Below the pieces are notes generated by a model. It saw only the letters and a program-made list of their open reading frames with translations. It was not told where the DNA came from and did no database searches. A stretch of DNA of 64,000 nt from Triparma columacea. Its lineage: Eukaryota > Sar > Bolidophyceae > Parmales > Triparmaceae. Position 1 is the first letter of the stretch. Each line of letters opens with the position of its first letter. The position numbers and the translations under genes are program-made. Shown one piece after another: positions 1 through 9,929 of this stretch. The stretch lies in assembly GCA_030267965.1 (NCBI GenBank), contig BRYA01000336.1, positions 36,150-100,149 of the forward strand, read 5' to 3'.

Positions 1-1713
1 ACGGGAGCGGCGTCCCTGTTCGCAACTGGCTCGAGTCGGGACAATTCCGCATGAATGTTTGCGACTCAAACGGCAATGTCGTGCCCCTCAGGCCCGCTAT
101 GGTTGAGGAGGACGTCGAGATCTCCTTCGGATCCGTCTTCAGGAGGGGGGGATCTTCCAAAGTGACCGACCCAATCCGCACAGTCTTGAGGTACGTTCAA
201 GTTTGAGAGTGCCATAGGGTGGCTCTTCTTAGCTAATCCCATCGACCCTCACACCCCCCCCCACAGATACTTTGACAGCCGGGATGTTGATCTGGGAGGG
301 CCCACGTGCCCAATCATCCGTTTCCGCGTCCAAAAGATCACCGACAAGCTCAATTTGGGGGCGGGCGAGACGAGCTGTCGTATCGTTATCTGGGGAACGG
401 GGGACTTCGCATCAGTTTGTCCCTGTGTCACTCCTCCATTTCTTGTCAAGAGTAAGAATCCGAAGGTGAGAAAAGAGCTTGGCTGGGGTCGAAGGGGGGG
501 CGGGGGGGGAGGGGGGGGGGCAGACAGGGGAGAGGCATGGGGGTGGTAGGGGGGGGGGAGTGAGGGGTCGTTTGGGTTCCGACGCGTGCTGACTCGAACC
601 ACACCCCTCCGCTCCGCTTTTGCTATGTTTCTCTCTCTCAGTATAAGGGCGCCCCTTATGTGCCGTCCGCGGCAGATGCCATGCGCATGGAGGTGTACGA
701 TACCTCACTCTTCCATGTCGCCGAGAGGACTAAAGGCCCCCCGAAGCCTAACCTGATGCCAACGATTAGGACTCTAGGGTTCCTGGACTCCTCCGCGATG
801 CCTAGTCAGACGCCGGCGATTGTGTCCGCAACCAGCACTGTCCCCAACACTCCCGAAAAGACAAGCACCCCATGCACCCCTTGGCGCCTTTCTCCCGTCA
901 ATCGTAACCTCACGAATCCGACCAGCCCCGACCCTCGGGCCCTGTTCGACCGCGAACTTACCTCGAGCCTCTAGTCCATAAAGAAGAACGCCGTCAAGGT
1001 CAAGAGCAAGAAATCGTGCAAGGTAAGAAGAACTAAATTCCGAACAAGGCGTGCAACATGCGTGCTGACTTTCCTCCTCGTGTCGCTTCGTCCCCCCCCC
1101 CCCCCTTCGGTTGTTCCTTCGCTCGTCGCAGGCTAAGAGGCCCTCGCCTGCCAAGAAGGTGTCAAAGACAACATCCAAGATGCCAACGAAGGCTTCGCCC
1201 AAGGTCGGGGTTAGGAAGAAGTCGAGGTCCTTCAGCGAGGGTCAATCCCTTGACACGATCTTTGAGAGCAAAGATAAGACGGTTACCTTCGTTACGAGGC
1301 ACCAAGTTTCCCTTGACCAGCTCTTTGAAAAGTTTCTCGAATCTGGCGATGGCTCGTTTGACTTGACGGATTGCCAATTGGTCACATCGTCTGTGTCGAC
1401 ATCGGTTGAGGTGGCCCCACGCTCCAGGAGCGCCTCGGATCCCACGGGCTATGCCACGCCCCCAGCTTTTTTCGAGCAGAAGAGGCCGTCTCCGATCGAC
1501 ACCAGCGTTCAAGTCGACGACTCCTACTCGAATCCGGTCTCGCTGTCGCCCACCAACATCGTTGGCGACCAGGATGAGCGCCTCTTCTTCCCTCCACTGG
1601 ATGATATCGGGCCCCTGACGTATGGCGAGGTCGTCGGAGACAAGGACTTCGAGGAAGTATTGACTCTGCTGCGTGACGACCACGCTGGTGCCTTGTCTTT
1701 TGCAGGATTCTAA
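1..1713 (+). CDS. Unrecognised conserved-looking protein, 5'-partial, with an in-frame stop
   Basis: I do not recognise this protein. The 5' end lies outside the window. Exons that keep one frame are 1-190, 267-465, 642-1022 and 1132-1713, joined by GT-AG introns (gtacgt...cacag, gtgaga...ctcag, gtaaga...cgcag) with compatible phases. The N-terminal part looks like a folded domain: mixed hydrophobic strands, a Gly-Gly-Pro turn, and the motif PFLVKSKNPK just before the second intron. The C-terminal part is Ser/Thr/Pro/Lys-rich and probably disordered, with a Lys-rich stretch suggesting a nuclear or nucleic-acid-associated role (inference). Exon 3 contains TAG at 972-974, but the same frame continues as Lys-rich sequence to a good donor and into the last exon. 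Either the protein ends at 974, or the stop is a sequence error, a polymorphism, readthrough or a disabling mutation. The final stop is TAA at 1711-1713. Confidence 0.5.
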
Positions 1714-2170
1714 TGGATGTGGCGGGGTTACCCTGACCCTAGGCTGATTTTAGGGATGGAGAGGGGGGGGAGGGGGGGGGAGGGGGGGCACAAGAAGAAA
1801 CGAACGAACGAACAAAACGGGGGGAGGGGGGGCACATATGATAAAGATGGGAAGGGCACAAAGGCACAAGGAGGAGGGGGGGGGGTTCCGCTTTTTCGGA
1901 CTCGCACAGCCCCTGCAATCAATGTCGTGGTTTGCTATCACCTGCCTCGTGGCACGCTACAGAACAGGTGAATTTTGGACCACGGCTTGGAACATTCCTG
2001 CCTGATGTTTTATTTTGGAAAATGTTGATGACCCATATCAGCATTATCTTTGTGATTAAGAAAAGAACATACGTTAGGAATATCATCTGGATCGTTTTTT
2101 TTTATTTGTTTTCTATTCGACGTCCATCTGACATGCCCCCCTCTCTCCCTTGGTGCGCCGTCCCCACTCC
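1714..2170. other. Convergent intergenic region
   Basis: This 457-bp gap lies between two convergent genes and should hold both 3' UTRs. It has G-rich runs around 1760-1890 and an A/T-rich part from about 2010 to 2110. I see no supported gene or RNA in it. Confidence 0.6.
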
Positions 2171-3408
2171 TCAGCCTTGCTTCCCCGCCGACATGGATCT
2201 CTTCATGGTCGCCTTTGCCTTCTTCGCTGCCATCTCCGCGATCTCCACCTTCCTCTCCCAGTTCCTCAGTGTCGCCTCCATCTCGTACATGTCCTTCTTC
2301 TGCTTGACGTAGTCGAGGATCTGGGGCATGCCGCTGCCCTGGTCGGAGTCCTCGTGCGCCAGCTTCTTCTTCAGCCGGGCCTCGGACTGGAGCTCGGCCT
2401 GGACAGAGGCGGCGTCCTCCTCGAGCTTCTTCAGCTGGTCGGTCCTGCTCTTGATCTCCTTGGTGAGCCAGGACGACTCCGTTAGGAGGCTCTGAAGCTT
2501 GTTCTTCAACGTGTTGAGAGCCTGCACCGTGGAGACCGTCGTCAGCTTAAGCTTCAGGAGCTCCTCGTTCCTCTCGTCGATCCTCTGGACGTACTGCTTG
2601 TTTTCGATCTGGAGCTGGTGGAAGTCGATGTAATGGAGGACGTCGCCCATCTCCTCCTTCTGGCGTAGCTGGGCCTCGACCTTCTGCTTGGCGGTCTTAA
2701 GAGTGGCGTTCTTGAGGCGCAGCTTCTCGATCATTGCTTCCCTCTGCCGGAGCTTGTCCTCCATGTAGCGGACGACCTTCTCGGCCATGGTTTTGCCGGT
2801 CCTCATGTTCTCAGCTCCCACGACAATGTCCCTCTTGAACTCGTACGCCTCCTTCTTAAGCTCCGCGATCCTGATGTCCGTCTCCTCCAGCACGGCGCGG
2901 AGGGTGTCGATTAGCTTCTCGCTGGCGACCTTGGACTCGGCCCTGTCCTTGGTGACCTCCTCGAGCTCAGTGGAGACAATGTCGAGCTTTTGCTCAATGG
3001 TGAGGGTGGTGGGCACTTTATTCCGGCGTCGCTTCTTCTTGTCGTCGAGCTCAGTCGTAGCCATCCCTGTAGTGTTACGCTGCGGGAGGGGAGAGGGTGA
3101 GGGTGAGGGGGAGAGGATAGGGGGTCATGAGAACAGTTTGAACTTACCGATAGGTATCTGGGATTGTTTGGAGTGCGCGCAGGGGTGGGAAGGTTAGAGG
3201 GCGAAAAGGCTACGCGTGGGGGGATGGGGGGGGGGGAGGACTCTCAGGGCTTTGTTACCTCTCTTGTTCATTGCTTGTCTTACCTTTCAAAGAGCTGGTT
3301 CTCGAGCTGCAGAGCGTCCACGTCGCGCTGTATCTCCTCCATTGCTGTTTCGAGCGCTTCCTGCTGCTCCTCGTAGTCGTTTGTGTCATATTCATCAAAG
3401 AAGGGCAT
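2171..3408 (-). CDS. CCDC113: CCDC113/CFAP263-like ciliary coiled-coil protein
   Basis: The protein is almost entirely charged heptad-type coiled coil and carries the CCDC96/CCDC113-type core, with DFHQLQIENKQYVQRIDERN as the diagnostic stretch. The family localises to motile cilia and centriolar satellites; that is family knowledge, not shown here. The gene model is complement(2171..3079, 3148..3157, 3284..3408), giving 347 residues. The first exon starts MPFFDEYDTNDYEEQQ and ends in phase 2. A 10-nt microexon (3148-3157) flanked by CAG and GTAAG restores phase 0, and the third exon continues with RNTTGMATTELDD. The join reads LENQLFERYLSRNTTG. A shorter product from the Met at 3064 would lack the conserved acidic N-terminus. 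It starts 215 bp from the divergent kinase gene. Confidence is high for the coiled-coil family and moderate for CCDC113 over CCDC96. Confidence 0.75.
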
Positions 3409-3623
3409 TTTTTATTTTTCGGCAGGTGGGGGGGTTGGGTTGGGGGATTGGGCTGGGAAGAGTTTGAGGGGAATTTGTTTGTATGAGGGTGGCGTGGGGG
3501 GGGTTGGGGAGGTTGACGTCCTTTTGTTTGCTTGAGGTCTTGAAAGTTAGGGAAGAAATGGGTTTTGTCTTGTTACCCCACTAACAGATTTGTGCTCGAC
3601 TTTGATACAAGAAATATATCTTG

Positions 3624-4829
3624 ATGGACGACGTTCCAACCCTATCTGAGATGTCTCTCGTCCGCGGTCTCGGTAAGGGTCGTATGGGTTACGTGAAGCT
3701 CTACCGTACCCTATCCCCTCCCTCCCCCAGTTCCCCCCCCCTGTCTTCCTTCACTGCCGTAAAGTTCATATCCCGCTCCCAAGCCTCCTCCAACGGTAAC
3801 GCCAAGCGGGTGTTCTCGGAGCGGAACGCGCTGCTAGAACTCTCGAAGCACCCCTACGTGGTGGACCTGAGGGGAACGGGCAAGGACGAGGAGCACCTGT
3901 ACTTCTACATGAAGCCTTTGCTAGGGGGGGCACTGCACAAACACTTCAGGGCGGAGGTGAGCCCGTGTCGGGTGGGGGGGGGGGGGGGGGGTNNNNNNNN
4001 NNNNNNNNNNNNNNNNNNNNNNNNGGGTAACGTTTAGATTCTCCCCCCCGCCCGTGACTTTTACTGACTGTATGCCCCCCCCCCTTTCCTCCCCCCGTTC
4101 TCTTTCTAGATCCCGGGTCGTTTCGCCAAGAACAAGGCAAAGCACTACACCGCCCAGCTCGCGTCCGCCCTATCGTACCTCCACTCCCTCTCCTACCTCC
4201 ACCGTGACGTGAAGGCCTCGAATGTGCTTTTGGACGAGGAGGGCAAGGCTGTCCTAGCTGACTTTGGGTACGCTAGGAAGGTTATGGTGGGGTCGGGGGG
4301 GGATGGGAAAGGGGGGAGGGCTACTACTTTCGTGGGTACTCTACACGCGATGGCGCCGGAGGTTCTTAGGTGCGAGGGTGGGGGGGAGGGGGGGGAAGGG
4401 GGGTATGGATTCGGGGCTGACTGGTGGGCTCTTGGTGTGCTGGTTTACGAGATGATGACAGGGGAGCCACCTTTCGGTTACGGTGTTGGGGGTGAGAGGG
4501 GGAGCTGCAAGGAGAGGATAATGGGGGGGGGGGATGGGGCGGTTTTTGAGGACGGTATATTTAAGGGCGTCGGAGCTAGCGGGGAGGACTTGATTAGGAA
4601 GCTGTTGATGGTTGAGGAGGAGGATAGGTTGACGAAGTTTGAGGTGATGAAGGGGCACGAGTTCTTCGAGGTTATTAGGTGGGAGGAGGGGGAGGGGGGC
4701 TGGGTAGAGGTTGGGAACGAGCCGCCGGAGTTCAACACTGACATTGGGGACCTTGAAGTTCTGGAGGACGCCGTGGGGGTGGGGGGGGGGGAAGGGGGGG
4801 GGGACAACAATGTGTTCGCTGGGTTCTAG
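3624..4829 (+). CDS. Serine/threonine protein kinase
   Basis: A single kinase domain fills this 350-residue protein. Exons 3624-3956 and 4110-4829 join in phase 0 across a GT-AG intron. Visible motifs are a glycine loop GLGKGRMG (15-22), the ATP-binding Lys47 in TAVKF, the catalytic loop HRDVKASN (142-149) with Asp144 and Lys146, DFG at 162-164, an MAPE segment closing the activation loop, and DWWALGVLVYEM in helix F. All catalytic residues are present, so it should be active. The activation-loop layout and C-terminal hydrophobic tail resemble the AGC group (PKA/PKG), but HRDVKASN differs from the usual RDLKPEN, so the group is uncertain. Gly/Glu-rich low-complexity inserts lie in the activation segment, before helix F and near the C-terminus; they come from G-homopolymers in the DNA. 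Its stop is 93 bp from that of the convergent metX gene. Confidence 0.85.
3993..4024. other. Assembly gap (32 N) in the kinase intron
   Basis: Thirty-two N bases follow a run of about 20 G residues (3974-3991), inside the kinase intron (3957-4109). The coding exons on both sides are intact, so the gap affects only intron sequence. Its true length is unknown. Confidence 0.98.
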
Positions 4830-4922
4830 CTTGCTACGACGCGCAGGCGTAAGTTGTAATTGTTTTTGTTGTGAAAAGAAAAACAAGGCTATAAAATGTG
4901 TTGGTCCCCCTTCCTTTCTTCA

Positions 4923-6645
4923 TCATTCAATCAAATCGAGAAATTCCTGTATCCCTCTCCCCACCTGTTCCTGTTCCAGCAGGAACCCATCATGTCCCGC
5001 TTCGCTCTTAATCTCTATGAATTTCCTCCCCCCCCCCCCTCCCAGTAAATCATAAATCTCCCTCTGTTGTTCAATCGGGTACAGTACATCGCTATCAATG
5101 CCCATGACGCATACCGGGATCTTAACTTGGCCTAAGGCTGAGGCGCAACCGCCACGACCACGACCGACGTCGTGACTGTCCATCTGCTCTGTTAACTTGA
5201 TGTAGGTTATGGGGTCAAACCTCTCCAGGAACTTCTCACCCTGGTACTCCAGGTAGCTCTGCAGGAGGGCGGGGGAGGGGGGGGGGGGGGGGGGGGGTTG
5301 TAATTAGTCGGTGTATTAAAATCCCTCCCCCGTGCCCTTGCCCTTGTTGTTGAAATCCCCTCCTTTCCCCCAAAATCTCTATCTTCCCTATCTTTCCTCC
5401 CCTCCCCTCCCCCTCCCCTTAACTCTTCGCTACATCCTCTTGCTCCTCGTTACTCCCCTTAACTCTTGCGCTCCAGCCCCTTTCCTTCCCTATCTTTCCT
5501 CCCTCTCACCTTGACTTCCCAGTGTGCGTATTTCCCATATTCCACTCCGTTCTTAGTTTCCCTCCCGAACTTGTTATCATAAGCGTCCTTAGTCCTATAG
5601 CTGATCATGCCGATTTGTCTCGCGAGTTCTAGACCAGCACGTGGGGGGTCTGTGGGTGTGAAATTACCGTTCAACCATTTTGGGTCCTTGTATATGCACT
5701 GACGCTGGACCTCGGATATACCTATCTGCCAAGCAGTGTGACGTGTACCACAGGCTATCGGGATACAGCTCCTAACATAGGGTTTGGGAGAGGAAGAAGG
5801 AGGGTTGGGGGGAGAATGGGGGGAGGATGTTTGCACTGCGAATTCAAGCGTCTGCATCCCACCGAAGGAACCACCGATTACGGATTTTATAGACGAAGCT
5901 CCTATGCCTTCCTTTAGGAGGGCGAGCTGGAGACGGACACCGTCCTGGACTGATACGTCGGGGAAGGTTATACCGTAGGGGAGGCTGGTTGAGGGATCGA
6001 TTGATGTGGGAGAGGTGGAACCGTAACAGGAACCGAGGATGTTGCAGCAGACGACAAGATACTGGGGTGATGGGATTGATGGGGGTGAGGGGGGTAAGCG
6101 GGGTGGTGAGGACTTTTCCTCAGGTGTTGCTGTATCTACTTCTGCCTTTCATCTAATTGTCTGTGCCTTTCATCTCCTTCAGCCTTCCGCCTTCTAAATC
6201 TCCCTTCCGCCTTGTAGCTCCTACACCTCTTCCACCCGCCTTTTCCCTTCTAAAGCTCCCTTGTTCTCACCTTATTAGTATCAAATGCTTTCCCTTCTCC
6301 TAAAAGTCCTCCCCACCATCCATCCAAGCTAGCATTCCCCGTCAACGCGTGGCACACTACAATAACGTTGTCCTTAGCCTCGTTTAAAGCCCCGTATGTG
6401 CGGTAGTTGAGAGTGGCTGTGGGGAGAGTTTCTCCTGACTCTAGCTTGAAATTTTTTATGGTGACTAAGGGGGTGTTTAAAGTGTGTTTAAAGGGTGTTA
6501 GAGGGTTAAAATGGGATATTCGGTAACAGAATGAATACAGCTCTCTAACCATACCAACAGTCATCAGAAACAGGTTATAATGGGTAACAAATTGTACCCC
6601 TAACACGCCTTCCCCTGTCGTCACCCTCAGTCTCCTCCACCTCAT
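4923..6645 (-). CDS. metX: Homoserine O-acetyltransferase (MetX)
   Basis: This enzyme acetylates homoserine with acetyl-CoA, the activating step in direct-sulfhydrylation methionine synthesis. The model is complement(4923..5258, 5510..6061, 6271..6645), 420 residues, with all joins in phase 0. The alpha/beta-hydrolase signature is clear: the nucleophile elbow GGSFGGMQ (Ser190), SCYGS after NILG in the oxyanion/substrate region, Asp366 in GIDSD, and His398 in EAGHDGF. The Asp-His spacing of 32 residues fits the family. The join after exon 1 reads DTNKYLVVCCN, matching the conserved strand. The start Met at 6645 gives about 60 residues before the core; a later Met is possible and no targeting peptide is obvious. 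A homoserine succinyltransferase of the same fold cannot be excluded by eye. The Gly/Arg-rich loop near 342-346 is unusual. Confidence 0.88.
5270..5297. repeat. Poly-G tract (poly-C on the metX sense strand)
   Basis: This is a nearly pure run of G with one A. On the metX sense strand it is a C homopolymer 11-38 nt upstream of the intron acceptor at 5259-5261, so it serves as the pyrimidine tract. Its length is likely to be unstable in sequencing. Confidence 0.9.
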
Positions 6646-7166
6646 TTTTGTCTCTTCTCACATTTATCACCCTCACTAGTCATCTTTCCATACTCATCCT
6701 CCATCTTTGCGCTGAAGTATCGAACACGTGTTACATGCCTAAGGCCTAAGGAGGAGAGCCTTGCCAGCATGAGAAGGGACAAAGAAATGGCACTTGGGCT
6801 AAAGTGCAACAGCCCTTCAATTAATTCCTTTTTCTTTTTGGCTTTCTTTCTTTTCTTTCTTTCCTTGGAGACCCTAACAAAGGGGTGGGGAGACGTGATG
6901 GTTGGATATCCCGCATTGGCTTGTTAAATACATGGAGCTTACTCGGTTAAAAAAATCAAAGACTTAAGGCCTATAAGAGTTAAAAGTATAATCATCCCCG
7001 TTTGTTTCATTCATGTCTGACTATACTTGTAAAAAGGTAAACGTTCATGCACTACCTCGAGTTCCTTGTCCGCGATTCTTTTCCGTGCTTCTCTACGCTC
7101 CATGTGGGGGCGCATTGGGTTCTGCCATGGTGGAAGCAGTCGAGGTAGATCCCGCACATCAAAGAG
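6646..7166. other. Intergenic region with a shared duplication edge
   Basis: This 521-bp gap lies between the metX start and the stop of the first LRR gene. It has a T/C-rich tract at about 6825-6870. From about 6975 to 6996 it matches sequence downstream of the second LRR gene (about 8549-8570), which marks the 3' edge of the duplicated unit. The stretch from about 6997 to 7160 has no counterpart in the second copy. I see no gene. Confidence 0.5.
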
Positions 7167-8156
7167 TTACAGAAATTCAAGTATAACTCTCCACATAACC
7201 TTCGGGAGTTTCTTGAATGCCGCAGTTCCCTGAAGCGCTACCACTTCATCTCCGTCAAGGCGCTTCCGCTTGAGCCTATCCGATCTCCTTGGCTGGTCTG
7301 TAAAGAGTTTCTTGAGGCAGGATAGAACGATGACTCGCTCACGTATACGGTGCCACCTTGAATGGAGGAGGTCCTCGACAGTGGGCATGTTTTGATCGGC
7401 AGCAATGGCGATTAGGGCGGTGCAGTCTGAGAAGCACTCTTCATCGATGGAGACGGCGGGAGATAGACTGAGCCTCGTAAGGGCTACGCATCCTTCGAAG
7501 GCGCCATAGCCAATCGTAGTCACTGAGTCAGGGATTGTGATGGACGTGAGGGAGGAGCATCCGCAAAATGCGCAACCGTCAATCGTTGTCACTGTGTCCG
7601 GGATGGTGATGGCTGCGAGTGAGGAGCATCCGTAGAAGGCGGCGTTGTCAATCGTTGTCACTCCGTCCGGGATGGTGATGGCCGTGAGGGAGGAGCAGTC
7701 GTGGAAGGTGCAATTGTCAATCGTCGTCAATCCTTTCGGGAATTTTATGCCTGCGAGTGAAGAGCAATCCCTGAAGGCGAATTCGCCAATCATTGTCACT
7801 CCGTCCGGGATTGTGATGGCTGCGAGGGAGGAGCAACCCTGGAAGACGCAACTGCCAATCATCGTCACAGAGTCCGGGACTGTGATGGCTGCTAGGGAGG
7901 AGCATCCGTGGAAGGCGTCATCGCCAATCCACATCACTCCGTCAGGGATGGTGATGGCTGCTAAGGAGGAGCAGCCTTCGAAGGCTTGAAGTCCAATCGT
8001 CGTCACTGTGTCCGGGATTGTGATGGATGCGAGGGAGGAGCATTCCCTGAAGGCGTAATTGCAAATCGTCGTCACTCCCTTTGCAAAAATCACCTCTGTC
8101 AGTTCACTGTCTCTAAAGAAGCTCTCTACGCCAGAGTACACTGCTGAGCTGGGCAT
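7167..8156 (-). CDS. BspA-like leucine-rich repeat protein, copy 1
   Basis: This single-exon gene encodes 329 residues. Ten repeats of about 23 residues (consensus IPDSVTTIGDGAFYGCSSLAA) span roughly residues 25-250. This is the LRR_5/BspA type, known from surface and ligand-binding proteins of bacteria and from expanded families in protists. There is no signal peptide, no membrane segment and no sorting motif, so it is probably intracellular (inference). The repeats are followed by a conserved tail with a basic segment (RRSDRLKRKR) and the ending LPKVMWRVILEFL, both also present in copy 2. The DNA repeat period is 69 bp. It has one more repeat than its tandem neighbour. The function is unknown; protein binding is the safest suggestion. 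Confidence 0.88.
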   Translation of the reverse strand: MPSSAVYSGVESFFRDSELTEVIFAKGVTTICNYAFRECSSLASITIPDTVTTIGLQAFEGCSSLAAITIPDGVMWIGDDAFHGCSSLAAITVPDSVTMIGSCVFQGCSSLAAITIPDGVTMIGEFAFRDCSSLAGIKFPKGLTTIDNCTFHDCSSLTAITIPDGVTTIDNAAFYGCSSLAAITIPDTVTTIDGCAFCGCSSLTSITIPDSVTTIGYGAFEGCVALTRLSLSPAVSIDEECFSDCTALIAIAADQNMPTVEDLLHSRWHRIRERVIVLSCLKKLFTDQPRRSDRLKRKRLDGDEVVALQGTAAFKKLPKVMWRVILEFL

Positions 8157-8582
8157 TGTGGGAAGGATGAAAGTAATAGTCCTGACAGCGCTCGAGCTAG
8201 AGTATGCTGGGGTATGGCGAGAATGATTAGATGGAGAGGAGGAGATTGAAAAGTTATTTGGATTTGGACCGACGTAGTTTTTTGGGGACTAAATTTGAGC
8301 TAAATACTACAATGTGTTATGATGTAGGTATTATTATCGTTGTTGGTATTGCGAAGAGTTAGGTCGGTTGTAAAAAGTATCTAAAGCCTTTTATAGAAGC
8401 TATAATACAGCTTTCTTGCCAATAATGCCCATGGCACCCCAACTGGTTTTGGACTGGTTGAGGGTTGAGGTTTTAAGAGCCTCCAAAAAAGAAAATGTTG
8501 TTCGTTAATATTTCGGGACCCTTTTGCATGCCGTTCAACAGTGACTTAAGAGTTTAAAAGTATAATCATCGTGACTTTAGAG
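8157..8582. other. Spacer between the LRR paralogues
   Basis: This 426-bp spacer holds the upstream region of copy 1 (8157 to about 8495), which is alignable by eye to the region upstream of copy 2, and the downstream region of copy 2. The conserved blocks, including TATAATACAGC at about 8401, are candidates for promoter elements acting on the minus strand. I see no coding sequence. Confidence 0.5.
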
Positions 8583-9515
8583 CTACAGAAATTCCAGAAT
8601 AACTCTCCACATAACCTTCGGGAGCCTCCCGCGTGCCAGAGCTCCCTGAAGCGCGACCACTCCATCTCCGTCGACGTGCGAGTTCTGCTCCGGCTTATCC
8701 GATTTAGGCTGGTTCTCCGTGTCGTCATTCCAGGGTGCCTTCAGGCAGGACAGAACGGCGACGCGTTCACGTATGCGGTGCCACCTAGAATGGAGGAGGT
8801 CCAAGACAGTCGACATATTTTGATCGGCAGCGGCAGAGATTAGGGCAGTGCAGTTTAAGAAGCAATTTTCACCGACGGAGACGGCGGGAGATAAACTGAA
8901 TCTCGTCAGGGCGGAGCATCCGTTGAAGGCGCTTTTGCCAATTGTTGTCACTCCTTCCGGGATCGTGATGGCTGCGAGGGAGGAGCATCCGTAGAAGGCG
9001 CCATCGCCAATCGACGTCACTCCGTCCGGGATTGTGATGGCTGCGAGGGAGGAGCAATTCGCGAAGGCGCCATCTTCTATCGTCGTCACTCCTTCCGGGA
9101 TTGTGATGGCTGCGAGGGAGGAGCATCCCAAGAAGGTGCAATTGCCAATCGTCGTCACTGTGTCCGGGATTCCGATAGCTGCGAGGGAAGAGCATCCGTA
9201 GAAGGCGCAAGTGCTAATCGTCGTCACTGAGTCCGGGATTGTGATGGCTGCGAGGGAGGAGCAACCCGCGAAGGCGCCATAGAAAATCTTCCTCACAGAG
9301 TCCGGGATTGTGATGGCCGTGAGGGAGGAGCATCCGCTGAAGGCGCGATCGCCAATCGCCGTCACAGAGTCCGGGATTGTGACAGCTGCGAGGGAGGAGC
9401 ATCTGCTGAAGGCTTGATTGCCAATCGTCGTCACTCCCTCTGCAAATGTCACCGCAGTGAGTTCATGATCATTCAAGAAGATCTCTACGCCAGAGTACAC
9501 TGCTGAGCTGGGCAT
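8583..9515 (-). CDS. BspA-like leucine-rich repeat protein, copy 2
   Basis: This is a 310-residue, single-exon paralogue of the gene immediately downstream. It starts with the same MPSSAVYSGVE and ends with the same LPKVMWRVILEFL. It has nine LRR_5 repeats of 23 residues, followed by the SPAVS-type degenerate last repeat and a tail that has diverged more than the repeats (an acidic/Asn-rich stretch replaces the basic one of copy 1). No signal peptide or membrane anchor is visible. Because the repeats are nearly identical in DNA, unequal crossing-over or gene conversion probably sets repeat number. The function is unknown. Confidence 0.88.
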   Translation of the reverse strand: MPSSAVYSGVEIFLNDHELTAVTFAEGVTTIGNQAFSRCSSLAAVTIPDSVTAIGDRAFSGCSSLTAITIPDSVRKIFYGAFAGCSSLAAITIPDSVTTISTCAFYGCSSLAAIGIPDTVTTIGNCTFLGCSSLAAITIPEGVTTIEDGAFANCSSLAAITIPDGVTSIGDGAFYGCSSLAAITIPEGVTTIGKSAFNGCSALTRFSLSPAVSVGENCFLNCTALISAAADQNMSTVLDLLHSRWHRIRERVAVLSCLKAPWNDDTENQPKSDKPEQNSHVDGDGVVALQGALARGRLPKVMWRVILEFL

Positions 9516-9929
9516 CTCGGGGAGGATCGAGATGGAGAGGAGGAGATTGAAAGTTAGGGAATTTGGACGATGTAGTTTTGTTGGGGACCAAATTTAAGCT
9601 AAAACTACAATGTGTCGGATATGGTGTAGGTAGTAGTATCGTTGTTTATATTGTGAAGAGTTATGTCGGTTGTGAAACGTAGCTAAAGCTTATTATAACG
9701 CCTATAATACAGCTTTCTTGCCAATGATGCCCAAATCTTCCCCAAAACCCCAAAATAAATGGTTTGAGGGTTTTTGGAGCCTCCAAAAAAGGGAAGGGGG
9801 TGAAGATGAAGACTTGGGGTTTAACATTACGCCCTGAAAAGGTCGTCCCGGTGAAAAAGAAAAGTGAAGTCGTGTTCGTGTTCTAAAAAAAACACTTGAA
9901 AAATCCAAACAACAACGAAATGGTTTCTT
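9516..9929. other. Upstream region of LRR copy 2
   Basis: This 414-bp gap contains the 5' flank shared with copy 1 up to about 9797. Beyond that is unique A-rich sequence reaching the stop of the VOC gene. I see no gene. Confidence 0.5.

Larger units (their letters stand above)
6975..9797 (-). repeat. Tandem segmental duplication carrying two LRR genes
   Basis: Two head-to-tail units, about 6975-8495 and about 8549-9797, share the coding sequence, the 3' flank and about 230 bp of 5' flank. Shared non-coding landmarks are AAAAGTATAATCATC at the 3' side, CTCCTCCTCTCCATCT just upstream of the start codons, TATAATACAGCTTTCTTGCC at 8401-8422 and about 9707-9726, and GAGCCTCCAAAAAAG at the far 5' edge. 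Unit 1 has extra DNA before the ATG (about 8159-8232) and after the stop. Both copies are intact, so the duplication is recent or maintained. Confidence 0.85.

Noticed and set aside
249..708. Pro-rich minus-strand ORFs over the first gene
   Set aside because: They arise from G homopolymers in the plus-strand intron read in reverse. The plus-strand exons have matching splice sites and phases.
904..974. A possible 71-nt intron that would remove the in-frame TAG in the first gene
   Set aside because: The donor is weak, and the phase does not match the following exon, so it would frameshift the Lys-rich region.
7645..9402. Alternative-frame repeat ORFs inside the LRR genes (LPRSHHNPG-type repeats)
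   Set aside because: A 69-bp repeat keeps all frames open by periodicity. Only the LRR frame matches a known fold and carries the conserved termini.
7500..9420. CRISPR-like array of regularly spaced repeats
   Set aside because: The 69-bp periodicity is coding LRR sequence without distinct spacers, in a eukaryotic context.
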